From: Phycisphaeraceae bacterium
GTDB lineage: Bacteria; Planctomycetota; Phycisphaerae; Phycisphaerales; Phycisphaeraceae
Direction of reading: 5' to 3'
Assembly (NCBI GenBank): GCA_016763955.1
Contig: JAESSU010000479.1
Coordinates: 1 to 14,228, forward strand
Length of the DNA stretch: 14,228 nt
A program made the position numbers and the translations under genes. Each line of letters begins with the position of its first letter. Position 1 is the stretch's first letter. Shown here one piece after another: positions 8,429-14,228 of this stretch. The notes under the pieces were generated by a model. It made no database searches and was not told the DNA's origin. It saw only the letters and a list, made by a program, of their open reading frames with translations.

Positions 8429-8821
8429 GTGGCAAGACGCATTGCAAAACGCAGTCCTGATAGTGACAAAACAAGATTTGAACTACGGTTCGATACTGAT
8501 TTGTATCGAGAAATACAGAAAATTGCGGATGAAGCACAGATCAGCGTGAATCAATTGATGCAAGGAATTTCACGCTGGGCGGTCAAAACCGCTCATGTGG
8601 GTGAAGGGAAATTAGAAGGTGAAGGAACAAGTCAAGATATTACGACCACGCCACAACCGGGCTGTGTCTGGTTTGGCCGTGAATCTGATGTTGCAGAATA
8701 CACAGACTCAAAAGGCGAACAAAATTTCTATCAAACTCCGCCTGAAATTTTCTTTAATTTAGATTTTACAGAACGTCATGTCGTGCGGGAAAACTTTCCA
8801 AGCCGCATCAAGAAAGGATAA
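8429..8821 (+). CDS. Ribbon-helix-helix (Arc/HicB-like) DNA-binding protein
   Basis: This 130-residue protein has an N-terminal ribbon-helix-helix pattern: a basic lead, strand FELRFDTDLYREIQKIA from residue 17, a turn with DEAQISVNQLM, and a second helix to about residue 51. RHH proteins bind DNA as dimers and commonly act as repressors. The remaining 80 residues show no domain I recognise. The GTG start is supported by AAGGAG at 8416-8421 with 7-nt spacing. Its stop shares one base with the next start (TAATG). As first gene of the integrase operon it may regulate excision or its own promoter, which is inference. A HicB-like antitoxin is an alternative, but no HicA-like partner is adjacent. 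Confidence 0.72.
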   Translation: MARRIAKRSPDSDKTRFELRFDTDLYREIQKIADEAQISVNQLMQGISRWAVKTAHVGEGKLEGEGTSQDITTTPQPGCVWFGRESDVAEYTDSKGEQNFYQTPPEIFFNLDFTERHVVRENFPSRIKKG

Positions 8822-9033
8822 TGGGGAAAGCAATGACAACAAATCCAATTGACAAATTACTGCCACTAAAAGTAGTTGGCTCGCTAATCGGTGGTTTTTG
8901 CAAGCGGACCGTTCAACGGATGATACATGCAGGCGAATTGCCTGAGCCAGTTAAAGTCCGGGGACGATCATGCTTGCCTGAATCAGCTGTGGTCGATTAT
9001 TTGAATCGCAAGAAAAAGGAGTCCGGGGCATGA
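8821..9033 (+). CDS. AlpA-like helix-turn-helix protein, probable excisionase/regulator
   Basis: This 70-residue protein has the layout of AlpA/MerR-type HTH proteins: LPLKVVGSLIGGFCKRTVQRMIHAGELPEPVKVRGRSCL, where the recognition helix is around RTVQRMIH and the wing around KVRGRSCLPESAV, then a basic tail NRKKKE. Such proteins are typical recombination directionality factors or regulators beside tyrosine integrases. The ATG at 8821 overlaps the upstream stop. An in-frame ATG at 8833 with GGGGAA at 8823-8828 is an equally good start and would give a 66-residue protein. The stop overlaps the integrase ATG (ATGA at 9030-9033), so the two are probably translationally coupled. Confidence 0.8.
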   Translation: MGKAMTTNPIDKLLPLKVVGSLIGGFCKRTVQRMIHAGELPEPVKVRGRSCLPESAVVDYLNRKKKESGA

Positions 9034-10148
9034 TCCAGAATGTTTTTCTAAAAAAAAGAGGTGTCAAAGCCAAGAATCCTAAATCCAAGCCGCATTACTA
9101 TGGGCGGTACAAAATCGATGGCGACAAAAAGATCACGGAGGTCTCACTTCGCACCACAGACAAACGGGTTGCGGAACAAAAACTGGCCCTGATCGTCAAA
9201 GAAGCACAACAGGAACGTGCAGGCATCATTGCACCCAAGGGAATGCGACAAGCTGCGACCGTAACCGTGGCTGAACATCTTGCAAATCACGTTGCAGACT
9301 TGAAAGTCAAGGGGAGAGACAAGAAGCACTACGGCCTTGTCCAATCACGTATCACACGATTAATCGCTGAATGTGGCTGGAAACATTTGCGGGACATCAC
9401 CCCTCAAAGTTTTTTGTCTTGGCGGTCCAAAGAAGAGAAGCTGTCAGCAAATCACTCAATGAGTATCTGAGTGAAATCAAGACCATGCTCAACTGGCTGA
9501 TTAAGCAAAATTGCATCCTAGCCAATGCCTTAAACTGCATCGAAAGTGTGAGTACCGTCGGCAAGGAAACTTTCAAGCGTCGAGCATTAACCGATGATGA
9601 AGTCAGACGTCTACTTGAAGTGTCTAAAGTACGACGACCAATCTATCTTACTGCCCTGCTCACGGGGTTACGTCGAAAAGAACTCAGCAAGCTGATCTGC
9701 GAAGATTTCAAACTATACAACACCGACACCCCTACTATCCGGCTCCGCGCAGCCGTCACCAAGAATAAGCAACCCGGTGTAATGGGACTTCGAGAGGACT
9801 TGGCTAAAGAATTAAGAACAATCATTGCACCCGATGCCAAACCAACCGCATTGCCCTGGCGAGTCCCCAAGCCTGAGACAGTAAAGCGTGACTTAATTAC
9901 AGCAGGCATCGAGCCTGTTGACGCACGGAAACGGCGTGTAGACCTTCACGCCTTGCGACACACCTTAGCAACCAACCTAGCCAAGTCTGGCATCTCTCCA
10001 CGCACCGTAATGGAAGTCATGAGGCATAGCGATATGCGGTTAACGATGAAGGTCTATACCGATGAGGGGTTACTACCGACTGCTGAAGCTGTTGAGGGGC
10101 TTCCCCGGTACATGGACATGCTGAGCAATGTGACCACGCAAGATGTCA

Positions 10149-10184
10149 AAATCTGTCCACAAAAAACTGAAATTTGTCCACAAA
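10149..10184 (+). repeat. Direct repeat near the attachment site, possible integrase arm sites
   Basis: AAATCTGTCCACAAA (10149-10163) and AAATTTGTCCACAAA (10170-10184) match at 14 of 15 positions, with starts 21 bp apart, about two helical turns. TGTCGCAG also occurs twice nearby, at 10219-10226 and 10284-10291. Their place between the integrase core and the tRNA fits arm-type binding sites, but no binding evidence exists. Confidence 0.4.
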
Positions 10185-10246
10185 CAGGGGTCTTAGAAGG
10201 TCAAGCCAAGTCACAGTCTGTCGCAGATGTGCAAAGTCTAGAAACA

Positions 10247-10276
10247 ACAAAAGCCCTGAAAAATCAGGGCTTTTGT
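10247..10276. terminator. Bidirectional rho-independent terminator between integrase and tRNA
   Basis: A perfect 13-bp inverted repeat (arm core AAAAGCCCTGA) with a 4-base AAAA loop has A runs on the left and T runs on the right, so it can act in both directions. On the minus strand it lies about 50 bp beyond the tRNA-Asp 3' end. On the plus strand it lies inside the extended integrase reading frame. Confidence 0.85.
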
Positions 10277-10323
10277 CAAGGCTTGTCGCAGTCTGACATC
10301 TCGTGTCATCCTGTCTTACAAAG

Positions 10324-10345
10324 CGAGGGTGACGGGATTCGAACC
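10324..10345. other. Probable island attachment site (att) in tRNA-Asp 3' end
   Basis: The T-arm and acceptor end of tRNA-Asp lie next to a tyrosine integrase module, a standard integration target. The island would extend leftwards from the tRNA 3' end. The exact core cannot be defined because the matching copy at the other island end is not in the window. Confidence 0.6.
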
Positions 10346-10397
10346 CGCAACCTCTGGATCGACAGTCCAGTGCTCTAACCAATTGAGCTACACCCCC
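10324..10397 (-). tRNA. trnD: tRNA-Asp (anticodon GTC)
   Basis: A 74-nt cloverleaf folds on the minus strand. The acceptor is GGGGGTG/CACCCTC with one G-U pair, D stem GCTC/GAGC, anticodon stem CTGGA/TCCAG with loop CTGTCGA, and T arm GCGGG-TTCGAAT-CCCGT. Anticodon GTC reads Asp codons and the discriminator base is G, as expected for tRNA-Asp. CCA is not encoded. The gene is intact, so island insertion rebuilt or preserved the 3' end. Confidence 0.95.
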
Positions 10398-10434
10398 GTG
10401 TTCTCAAAACTGCTAAACAGTTGGGAGATGCGAT

Positions 10435-10462
10435 AATTTAAGGATTTCAAAACATTTGTCAA
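10435..10462 (-). promoter_or_regulatory. Promoter of tRNA-Asp
   Basis: On the minus strand a perfect TTGACA (10462-10457) is followed after 16 bp by TAAATT (10440-10435, 4 of 6 matches). Transcription would start near 10428, about 30 nt before the mature tRNA 5' end, which is normal for a stable-RNA gene. Confidence 0.6.
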
Positions 10463-10667
10463 GTTGACTGCCTGATTTTGGGTGTCCAAATGGAACTTTT
10501 TTTCTTTTTCACACCAACACTAAACCTATGAAGCAATGAAGGTTAATGGGTTAAGAGAAATAACAAGAACACACGATCTCATGAAGCATTTAAGTTTATA
10601 CGTCTATTGAATAATCTTGGGCACCTGCTGTTTATCTGTCCCGCTAGCACATATTGCATCATTATCT

Positions 10668-10745
10668 GCCACCCCCGGCCACCCGGAAGTGGCCCGAGAT
10701 CATTTCTAGGAGGAATTTCGAGGAAATTCCGGGGAACCCGCGGGA
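10668..10745. repeat. Cluster of small palindromes, possible REP-like element
   Basis: Three inverted repeats lie side by side: CCAC-6 nt-GTGG within CCACCCGGAAGTGG near 10679-10692, GGAATTTC-GAG-GAAATTCC at 10712-10730, and CCCGCGGG at 10737-10744. They are not followed by a T run, so they do not look like a terminator. The patch contains CCCGGAAGT, a partial match to the 12-mer repeat found elsewhere in the window. Confidence 0.45.
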
Positions 10746-10837
10746 ATCTGTGGACGCAGCTTCCGGCGGCTTGTCTGCAATCCATCAATTAAAAGACTGA
10801 CGGGGTACTAGGTATCACTTTATCCCCATTCATCAAA

Positions 10838-10867
10838 AAAAAGCACCGGCAATAACCGGTGCTTTTT
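10838..10867 (-). terminator. Rho-independent terminator of thiC
   Basis: AAAAAGCACCGG and CCGGTGCTTTTT form a perfect 12-bp stem around a 6-nt loop. On the minus strand it begins 31 bp after the thiC stop and ends in a run of eight T. The flanking A and T tracts would let it work in both directions. Confidence 0.9.
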
Positions 10868-10898
10868 AAAATCGTTCTATTGAATCGTGAGCTTGGGT

Positions 10899-12764
10899 CT
10901 ATTGGCTCACATCCACATTCACCTGCACCAACTTGGCCTGCTGGATGACCTGTGCCTGCTCGTCATCCAAGTAATCGCTGTGACAGACTGCTTTGCCTTC
11001 TTCAGCACCAACGCCCTTCTGGGTCTTGCTAGCGAGCTTATGGATCTCATCCGGTGAGAGGTGGCCACGTTGCTTGAGGATTTGAGCCTGTTCGTCGGTT
11101 AGTGCACCGCTTTGTTGAGCTTTTTCCCAGGCGTAGGATTCATCTTTGCCAGAGAAAAACTCGTTAATTTCTTTGCTAATTCGGACAGAACACCAATCGT
11201 GGCCGCACATCGCACAAAAGTCCGTATCGACATCAAGGTCTTCATCGTGATAAGCACGAGCCACATCAGGATCAAACGAGAGATCAAAATGCTTCTGCCA
11301 GTTCAATGCTGCACGGGCTTTGGTCAGTTCATCATCACGATCCCGTGAGCCGGGGATGCCCAGAGCGATGTCCGCAGCGTGTGCGGCGATTTTGTAAGCC
11401 ACACAGCCTTGCTTTACGTCATCCTTCTTAGGGAGCCCTAGGTGTTCCTTGGGCGTGACATAACAAAGCATTGCTGCACCATGATATGCAGCAGCGGTTG
11501 CGCCGATGCAACTGGTGATATGGTCATAGCCGGGGAAGATGTCAGTGACCAATGGGCCAAGGACATAAAACGGCGCACCGTGACAAAGCGTGCGTTGGAG
11601 CTTCATGTTGTATTCAATTTGATCAAAAGGCACATGGCCGGGGCCTTCGACCATGACCTGCACACCCTTTCGCCAAGCACGTTCGGTGAGGCGACCGATT
11701 TCTGCTAGTTCGAGTAATTGCAGGTCATCGGTTGCATCTGCAAGACCGCCGGGGCGACAGCCGTCTCCGATACTAAAGGTCACATCATAACTACGGAGAA
11801 TGTCACAGATTTTTTCCCAACAGGTGTTGGTTGGATTTTCTTTTTGGTGGGTAATCATCCATTTGGCAAGCAGTGATCCGCCACGAGAGACTAGGCCGAT
11901 GAGTCTCTTTTGGGCAAAAGGTAAGTGGGCTTTGAGCAGACCTGCATGGACGGTGAAGTAGTCAACGCCTTGGTTGGCTTGATGCTCGATGGTTTCGAGG
12001 ATCGTTGTTTCGTCGAGGTCTTCGAGCTTGCGGCCAATGATCATTGAATAGATTGGCACGGTGCCAATGGGAGTCGTGGAATTTTCGATTAGTGCTTGAC
12101 GGCAGGCATCTAAATCTCCGCCGGTCGATAAGTCCATAACGGTGTCTGCGCCCCAGCGTTCTGCCCATTGCAGTTTTTCGACTTCTTCATCCGTGCCACT
12201 ACTAACAGGCGATGCGCCCATATTGGCATTGATTTTGGTCTTCGATGCACGACCAATAGCCATGGGGTCGAGCTTATATTCTAGATGCTTAACGTTAGCG
12301 GGGATGACCATACGCCCTGCGCCAATTTCATCACGAACTTGTTCGACGGTCAGATGCGGTTCACGTTCAGTGACGCGAATCATCTGAGCGGTGATGATGC
12401 CAATGCGGGCACTTTCAAGTTGGGTAATGGGATGAAAATCAGCAGGCACGGTGGTGCTTCGGAAGCTGCCATCTGCTTGTTTAAAGGTGATTGTTTTAGT
12501 GCCCGCATTGACTGATTCACTTGCAGCAGCTTGGACTAACTGTGTGTTCCAGCCTTGGGGCAAAAAGTCCCACGCAGTCTTGGAAGAAGGCTTGGGCATG
12601 CCCGGGGTATCCGGTGAACTAAACGTCAGCGGCCCGCCAATCTCAGGACGGTTGGCAAAACTGCCGGGCGTGGTGGCTTGCGATTCAATGCCGGGATTCC
12701 CACCGATGGCTGGGTAGGTCCATGGGCGGTCTTCAGAAGATGCGGTATCAGTAGGTTTAATCAT
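10899..12764 (-). CDS. thiC: Phosphomethylpyrimidine synthase ThiC
   Basis: ThiC is a radical-SAM enzyme that converts aminoimidazole ribotide into hydroxymethylpyrimidine phosphate for thiamine synthesis. The 621-residue protein has the family core, including ITAQMIRVTEREP, NANMGASPVSSG, GADTVMDLSTGGDL, FSIGDGCRPGG and MVEGPGHVPFDQI. It also has the C-terminal iron-sulfur motif CAMCGHDWC (Cys 517, 520, 525), the CxxCxxxxC of this unusual radical-SAM class. I chose ATG 12762-12764 because AAGGAG (12773-12778) then has 8-nt spacing; a TTG at 12768-12770 has only 2 nt. A tail of about 70 residues follows the cluster domain, carrying DEQAQ twice and one Cys. It is preceded by a TPP riboswitch and followed by a terminator, so it is probably monocistronic. 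Confidence 0.97.
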   Translation of the reverse strand: MIKPTDTASSEDRPWTYPAIGGNPGIESQATTPGSFANRPEIGGPLTFSSPDTPGMPKPSSKTAWDFLPQGWNTQLVQAAASESVNAGTKTITFKQADGSFRSTTVPADFHPITQLESARIGIITAQMIRVTEREPHLTVEQVRDEIGAGRMVIPANVKHLEYKLDPMAIGRASKTKINANMGASPVSSGTDEEVEKLQWAERWGADTVMDLSTGGDLDACRQALIENSTTPIGTVPIYSMIIGRKLEDLDETTILETIEHQANQGVDYFTVHAGLLKAHLPFAQKRLIGLVSRGGSLLAKWMITHQKENPTNTCWEKICDILRSYDVTFSIGDGCRPGGLADATDDLQLLELAEIGRLTERAWRKGVQVMVEGPGHVPFDQIEYNMKLQRTLCHGAPFYVLGPLVTDIFPGYDHITSCIGATAAAYHGAAMLCYVTPKEHLGLPKKDDVKQGCVAYKIAAHAADIALGIPGSRDRDDELTKARAALNWQKHFDLSFDPDVARAYHDEDLDVDTDFCAMCGHDWCSVRISKEINEFFSGKDESYAWEKAQQSGALTDEQAQILKQRGHLSPDEIHKLASKTQKGVGAEEGKAVCHSDYLDDEQAQVIQQAKLVQVNVDVSQ

Positions 12765-12814
12765 GGCCAAGGCTCCTTGCGGTTAAATACGGGAAAGACT
12801 GCAAGGTCGGCCAT
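12762..12814 (-). promoter_or_regulatory. thiC expression platform: hairpin hiding the ribosome site and start codon
   Basis: On the minus strand ATGGCC-GA-CCTTGC (12814-12801) is complementary in two blocks to GCAAGG-AGCCTT-GGCCAT (12780-12762). The pairing would cover the Shine-Dalgarno AAGGAG and the start codon. Immediately upstream, CCAT-5 nt-ATGG can form a competing small hairpin using the same ATGG. No T run follows, so control is probably translational. Confidence 0.6.
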
Positions 12815-12823
12815 AAAAAATGG

Positions 12824-13014
12824 TCGCTTCCCTACGCAGCCTGCCGTATGGCGACAACTGGTCAGGTGCAAAGGGTTTGTTCTCAGCCCCCCCCCGGAAG
12901 TTTCCTATGGTGCCAATTAACACTGGGGAAAACTTCCGGGGGGGAACTCCAACCAGAACTTCCATCGTGACACTGAAGCACAAAGGAAACTTCCGGGGGG
13001 GGCACCCCTAGCGA
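12824..13014 (-). promoter_or_regulatory. TPP riboswitch (THI element) with very long P3 stem
   Basis: The thiC leader carries the THI-box signatures in order. P1 is TCGCT (13014-13010) with AGCGA (12828-12824). Then come AGGGGTG (P2 5' side), CTGAGA (12886-12881), AAACCC (P2 3' side), ACCTGA (12867-12862) and CGTAGGGA (12836-12829). P3 is expanded: C8-GGAAGTTTCC (13002-12985) pairs with GGAAACTTCC-G9 (12905-12887), about 17-18 bp, around a 79-nt insert. The aptamer is 191 nt instead of about 100. The segment between ACCTGA and CGTAGGGA also departs from the usual TAATxCC pattern. TPP binding should shut off thiC. Confidence 0.92.
12887..13002. repeat. Three copies of the CCCCGGAAGTTT repeat in the riboswitch
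   Basis: The 12-mer lies on the plus strand at 12892-12903 and on the minus strand at 12941-12930 and 12998-12987. The outer two form the P3 arms. The middle copy is a second 5' arm (C7-GGAAGTTTTCC) that could pair with the same 3' arm with one bulged base and a 21-nt loop. Confidence 0.85.
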
Positions 13015-13021
13015 TGGGGTG

Positions 13022-13050
13022 AGTATAAGCTACACTCACTGTAATCACAA
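13022..13050 (-). promoter_or_regulatory. thiC promoter
   Basis: TTGTGA (13050-13045) and TATACT (13027-13022) are 17 bp apart on the minus strand. The predicted transcription start is around 13015, immediately before the first P1 base of the riboswitch, which supports both calls. The -35 box overlaps the recX start codon. Confidence 0.65.
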
Positions 13051-13727
13051 TGTCTAACATGCAAACCATCACAGCTATCAAACCCACACTCCGGGATCCC
13101 ACGCGCTGGTCGATTAAGGTCGGGCGTAAGTTTGTGGGTGCGCTGCCTCAGGCAGAAATTGAAGAGTTGGGGCTAAAAGTCGATACGCCTTGGACTGCGG
13201 AACTGATGCAGCGGGTGGATCGAGCTGCTCAATATGACAAGATTTATCGCTCTGCTATTTTTCGTATTGGCAGGCGGATGTACAGCACCGCGGACCTTGC
13301 TAAAAAGCTCAAGATGTCCAAGTATCAGCCGACCCCGGAAATTGTCGCACAGGTCATTGAAAAATGTCAGTCACTAGGATTACTTGATGACCAAGCATAT
13401 GGCCGAGCGTTGATTCATGACATTCAACTTAGCAGACCCGCAGGCCCTAGATTGCTCCAAACCAAGCTCATGCAAAAAGGGCTTGACCGATCACTTATCG
13501 AGCAGCTCATCCGTGAGACCGAAGGTGATCGTGATGACTTTGAAGCAGCGATGGGAATGGCTCAAAAAAAGTGGCAATCACTGGCACGTTTGCCCATGCA
13601 AAAAGCTCGCCAGCGACTCTATGGCCAACTTGCACGTCGGGGCTTTGAGATGAGTACTATTTCGCGCGTGATGGAAAATTTGGATTGGAATTCACTCGCA
13701 GATGCGTCGGAAGACGAGTGGGCTTAA
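13050..13727 (+). CDS. recX: Recombination regulator RecX
   Basis: RecX binds RecA filaments and modulates RecA activity. The 225-residue protein has an N-terminal extension (SIKVGRKFVGALPQAEIEELGL) and then the helical repeats of the family: AIFRIGRRMYSTADLAKKL, VIEKCQSLGLLDDQAYGRALIHD and RPAGPRLLQTKLMQKGLD, ending with QRLYGQLARRGFEMSTISRVM. Length is somewhat above the usual 150-200 because of the extension. The start at ATG 13050 has no Shine-Dalgarno sequence; TGTAAT at 13040-13045 (5 of 6 to TATAAT) would place transcription start at the ATG, so leaderless translation is possible. A second in-frame ATG is at 13059. It is divergent from thiC and convergent with ddl. No recA is adjacent. 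Confidence 0.9.
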   Translation: MSNMQTITAIKPTLRDPTRWSIKVGRKFVGALPQAEIEELGLKVDTPWTAELMQRVDRAAQYDKIYRSAIFRIGRRMYSTADLAKKLKMSKYQPTPEIVAQVIEKCQSLGLLDDQAYGRALIHDIQLSRPAGPRLLQTKLMQKGLDRSLIEQLIRETEGDRDDFEAAMGMAQKKWQSLARLPMQKARQRLYGQLARRGFEMSTISRVMENLDWNSLADASEDEWA

Positions 13728-13738
13728 CGTTTCGAATC

Positions 13739-14228
13739 TCAATGCCCCACTGCCATGCGCACCAGTCGGTCACATAGCTCAGGCAACGTCAAACCATTGT
13801 GATGTGCAGCCATCGGCAAAAGCGAATGACTCGTAAACCCGGCCAAGGTATTGATCTCCAAAATCCACGGCTTGTGATCCTTATCGAGCATCACATCCAC
13901 GCGAGCCAGATGACGACAACCCAACTCGCAAAATGCTTGCAAAGCACACCATTGCACCTTTTTCAACACCGTTGCAGGCAAATCAATCTGATCTGGCCCC
14001 ATGCGATACTCCGTGTCATTACGGTCGTACTTGGCATCGTAATCGTAAAATTCAGTGGCTGGCACAATCTGAATCACCGGCAAAGCATGATAACCATCAC
14101 GCCCATAACCGGGCGTTCCCAAAATCCCTACCGTCAATTCAGGACCTTCAATAAACTGCTCCACAAGCACCTTGCCATGACGCTGATGAATCTGCTTCAT
14201 GGCTTGGGAAACTTCTTGATCAGTCTTA
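13739..14228 (-). CDS. ddl: D-alanine--D-alanine ligase, C-terminal part (cut by window edge)
   Basis: The last 162 residues of an ATP-grasp ligase are visible; the frame stays open to the right edge, so the Met at 14200 is internal. Ddl joins two D-alanines for peptidoglycan. Family landmarks in order are VLVEQFIEGPELTVGILG, LPVIQIVPATEFYDYDAKYD, TEYRMGP, LGCRHLARVDVMLD and EINTLAGFTSHSLLPMAA, with the metal-binding Asp in RVD and Glu/Asn in EIN. The ending ELCDRLVRMAVGH is also typical. The stop lies 11 bp beyond the convergent recX stop, with no clear terminator between them. Confidence 0.93.
   Translation of the reverse strand, partial: KTDQEVSQAMKQIHQRHGKVLVEQFIEGPELTVGILGTPGYGRDGYHALPVIQIVPATEFYDYDAKYDRNDTEYRMGPDQIDLPATVLKKVQWCALQAFCELGCRHLARVDVMLDKDHKPWILEINTLAGFTSHSLLPMAAHHNGLTLPELCDRLVRMAVGH

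Larger units (their letters stand above)
9030..10378 (+). pseudogene. Tyrosine integrase split by a one-base frameshift
   Basis: The N-terminal half (9030-9470, 146 residues) carries the arm- and core-binding regions and stops at TGA 9468-9470. The catalytic half is in another frame. It continues as KSLNEYLSEIKTMLNWL from about 9449 and includes the catalytic Arg in TGLRRKE (9671-9673), HALRHTLA (H and R near 9947-9958), RHS and the nucleophile Tyr at 10055-10057. Joining them needs one extra A in the GCAAAT run at 9447-9452, giving about 449 residues. All catalytic residues are present. No slippery heptamer fits the in-frame codons, so this is probably a mutation or a sequence error. The last 65 or so residues run through a terminator hairpin and into the tRNA-Asp gene, ending in GDGIRTRNLWIDSPVL. 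Confidence 0.85.
10398..10837. other. Non-coding stretch between tRNA-Asp and the thiC terminator
   Basis: No believable gene lies here. The right part of 10398-10470 holds the tRNA promoter. Positions 10480-10665 show nothing I recognise. Positions 10668-10745 are a G/C-rich palindromic patch described separately. Confidence 0.6.

Noticed and set aside
8272..8460. A 62-codon plus-strand frame in the divergent spacer
   Set aside because: It overlaps the RHH gene in another frame, lacks a ribosome site and spans the likely promoter.
9440..9470. Programmed -1 frameshifting in the integrase
   Set aside because: The in-frame codons (TCA GCA AAT) do not form an X XXY YYZ slippery heptamer and I see no clear downstream stem.
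10330..10378. A conserved C-terminal integrase motif GDGIRTRNLWIDSPVL
   Set aside because: It is only the translation of the tRNA-Asp antisense strand, not a protein domain.
10607..10792. A 61-codon plus-strand frame in the thiC-tRNA spacer
   Set aside because: It has no ribosome site or family likeness, and its sequence is explained by the G/C-rich palindromes.
12887..13002. A CRISPR-like or minisatellite array
   Set aside because: Only three short copies, not all in the same orientation; they are explained as riboswitch P3 arms.

Overview
The window looks like a bacterial chromosome segment in which a defence-type genomic island abuts a tRNA gene, followed by ordinary housekeeping genes. 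A TPP riboswitch, sigma70-like promoters and Shine-Dalgarno sites show it is bacterial. The tRNA has no encoded CCA, ThiC is the long form with a CxxCxxxxC cluster motif, and the AlpA-like/integrase module overlaps its neighbours. These would fit a Planctomycetota-like or related Gram-negative lineage, but I cannot fix the phylum from this sequence.

Positions 1-8002 (minus strand) hold one tightly packed operon of six genes. In transcription order they are: a 951-residue SNF2/HepA-type helicase, a RecF/SMC-like AAA ATPase, a small DUF4276 (TOPRIM-like) protein, a type III DNA methyltransferase (Mod), a RhuM-family protein, and the N-terminal 191 residues of a type III restriction subunit (Res), cut by the window edge. 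Gaps are 2-29 bp and one junction is a 4-bp overlap, so the genes are probably co-expressed. I read it as a type III restriction-modification system combined with an ATPase/nuclease-like pair and a helicase whose Walker A lysine is replaced by asparagine.

Positions 8003-10397 are the integration end of the island. A divergent intergenic region leads into a plus-strand mini-operon: a ribbon-helix-helix protein, an AlpA-like HTH protein, and a tyrosine integrase broken by a one-base frameshift. The integrase frame runs through a bidirectional terminator hairpin and into the 3' half of a convergent tRNA-Asp(GTC) gene, which is the likely attachment site. The other island end lies beyond the left edge.

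Positions 10398-14228 are chromosomal backbone: the tRNA promoter, a palindromic non-coding patch, a terminator, thiC with a TPP riboswitch, divergent recX, and the C-terminal part of ddl. The riboswitch is unusual: its P3 stem is very long and G/C-rich, with a 79-nt insert that carries a second copy of the 5' arm. A 12-mer in those arms (CCCCGGAAGTTT) also occurs twice in the 3' end of mod, in two different reading frames, which suggests a dispersed nucleotide-level repeat.
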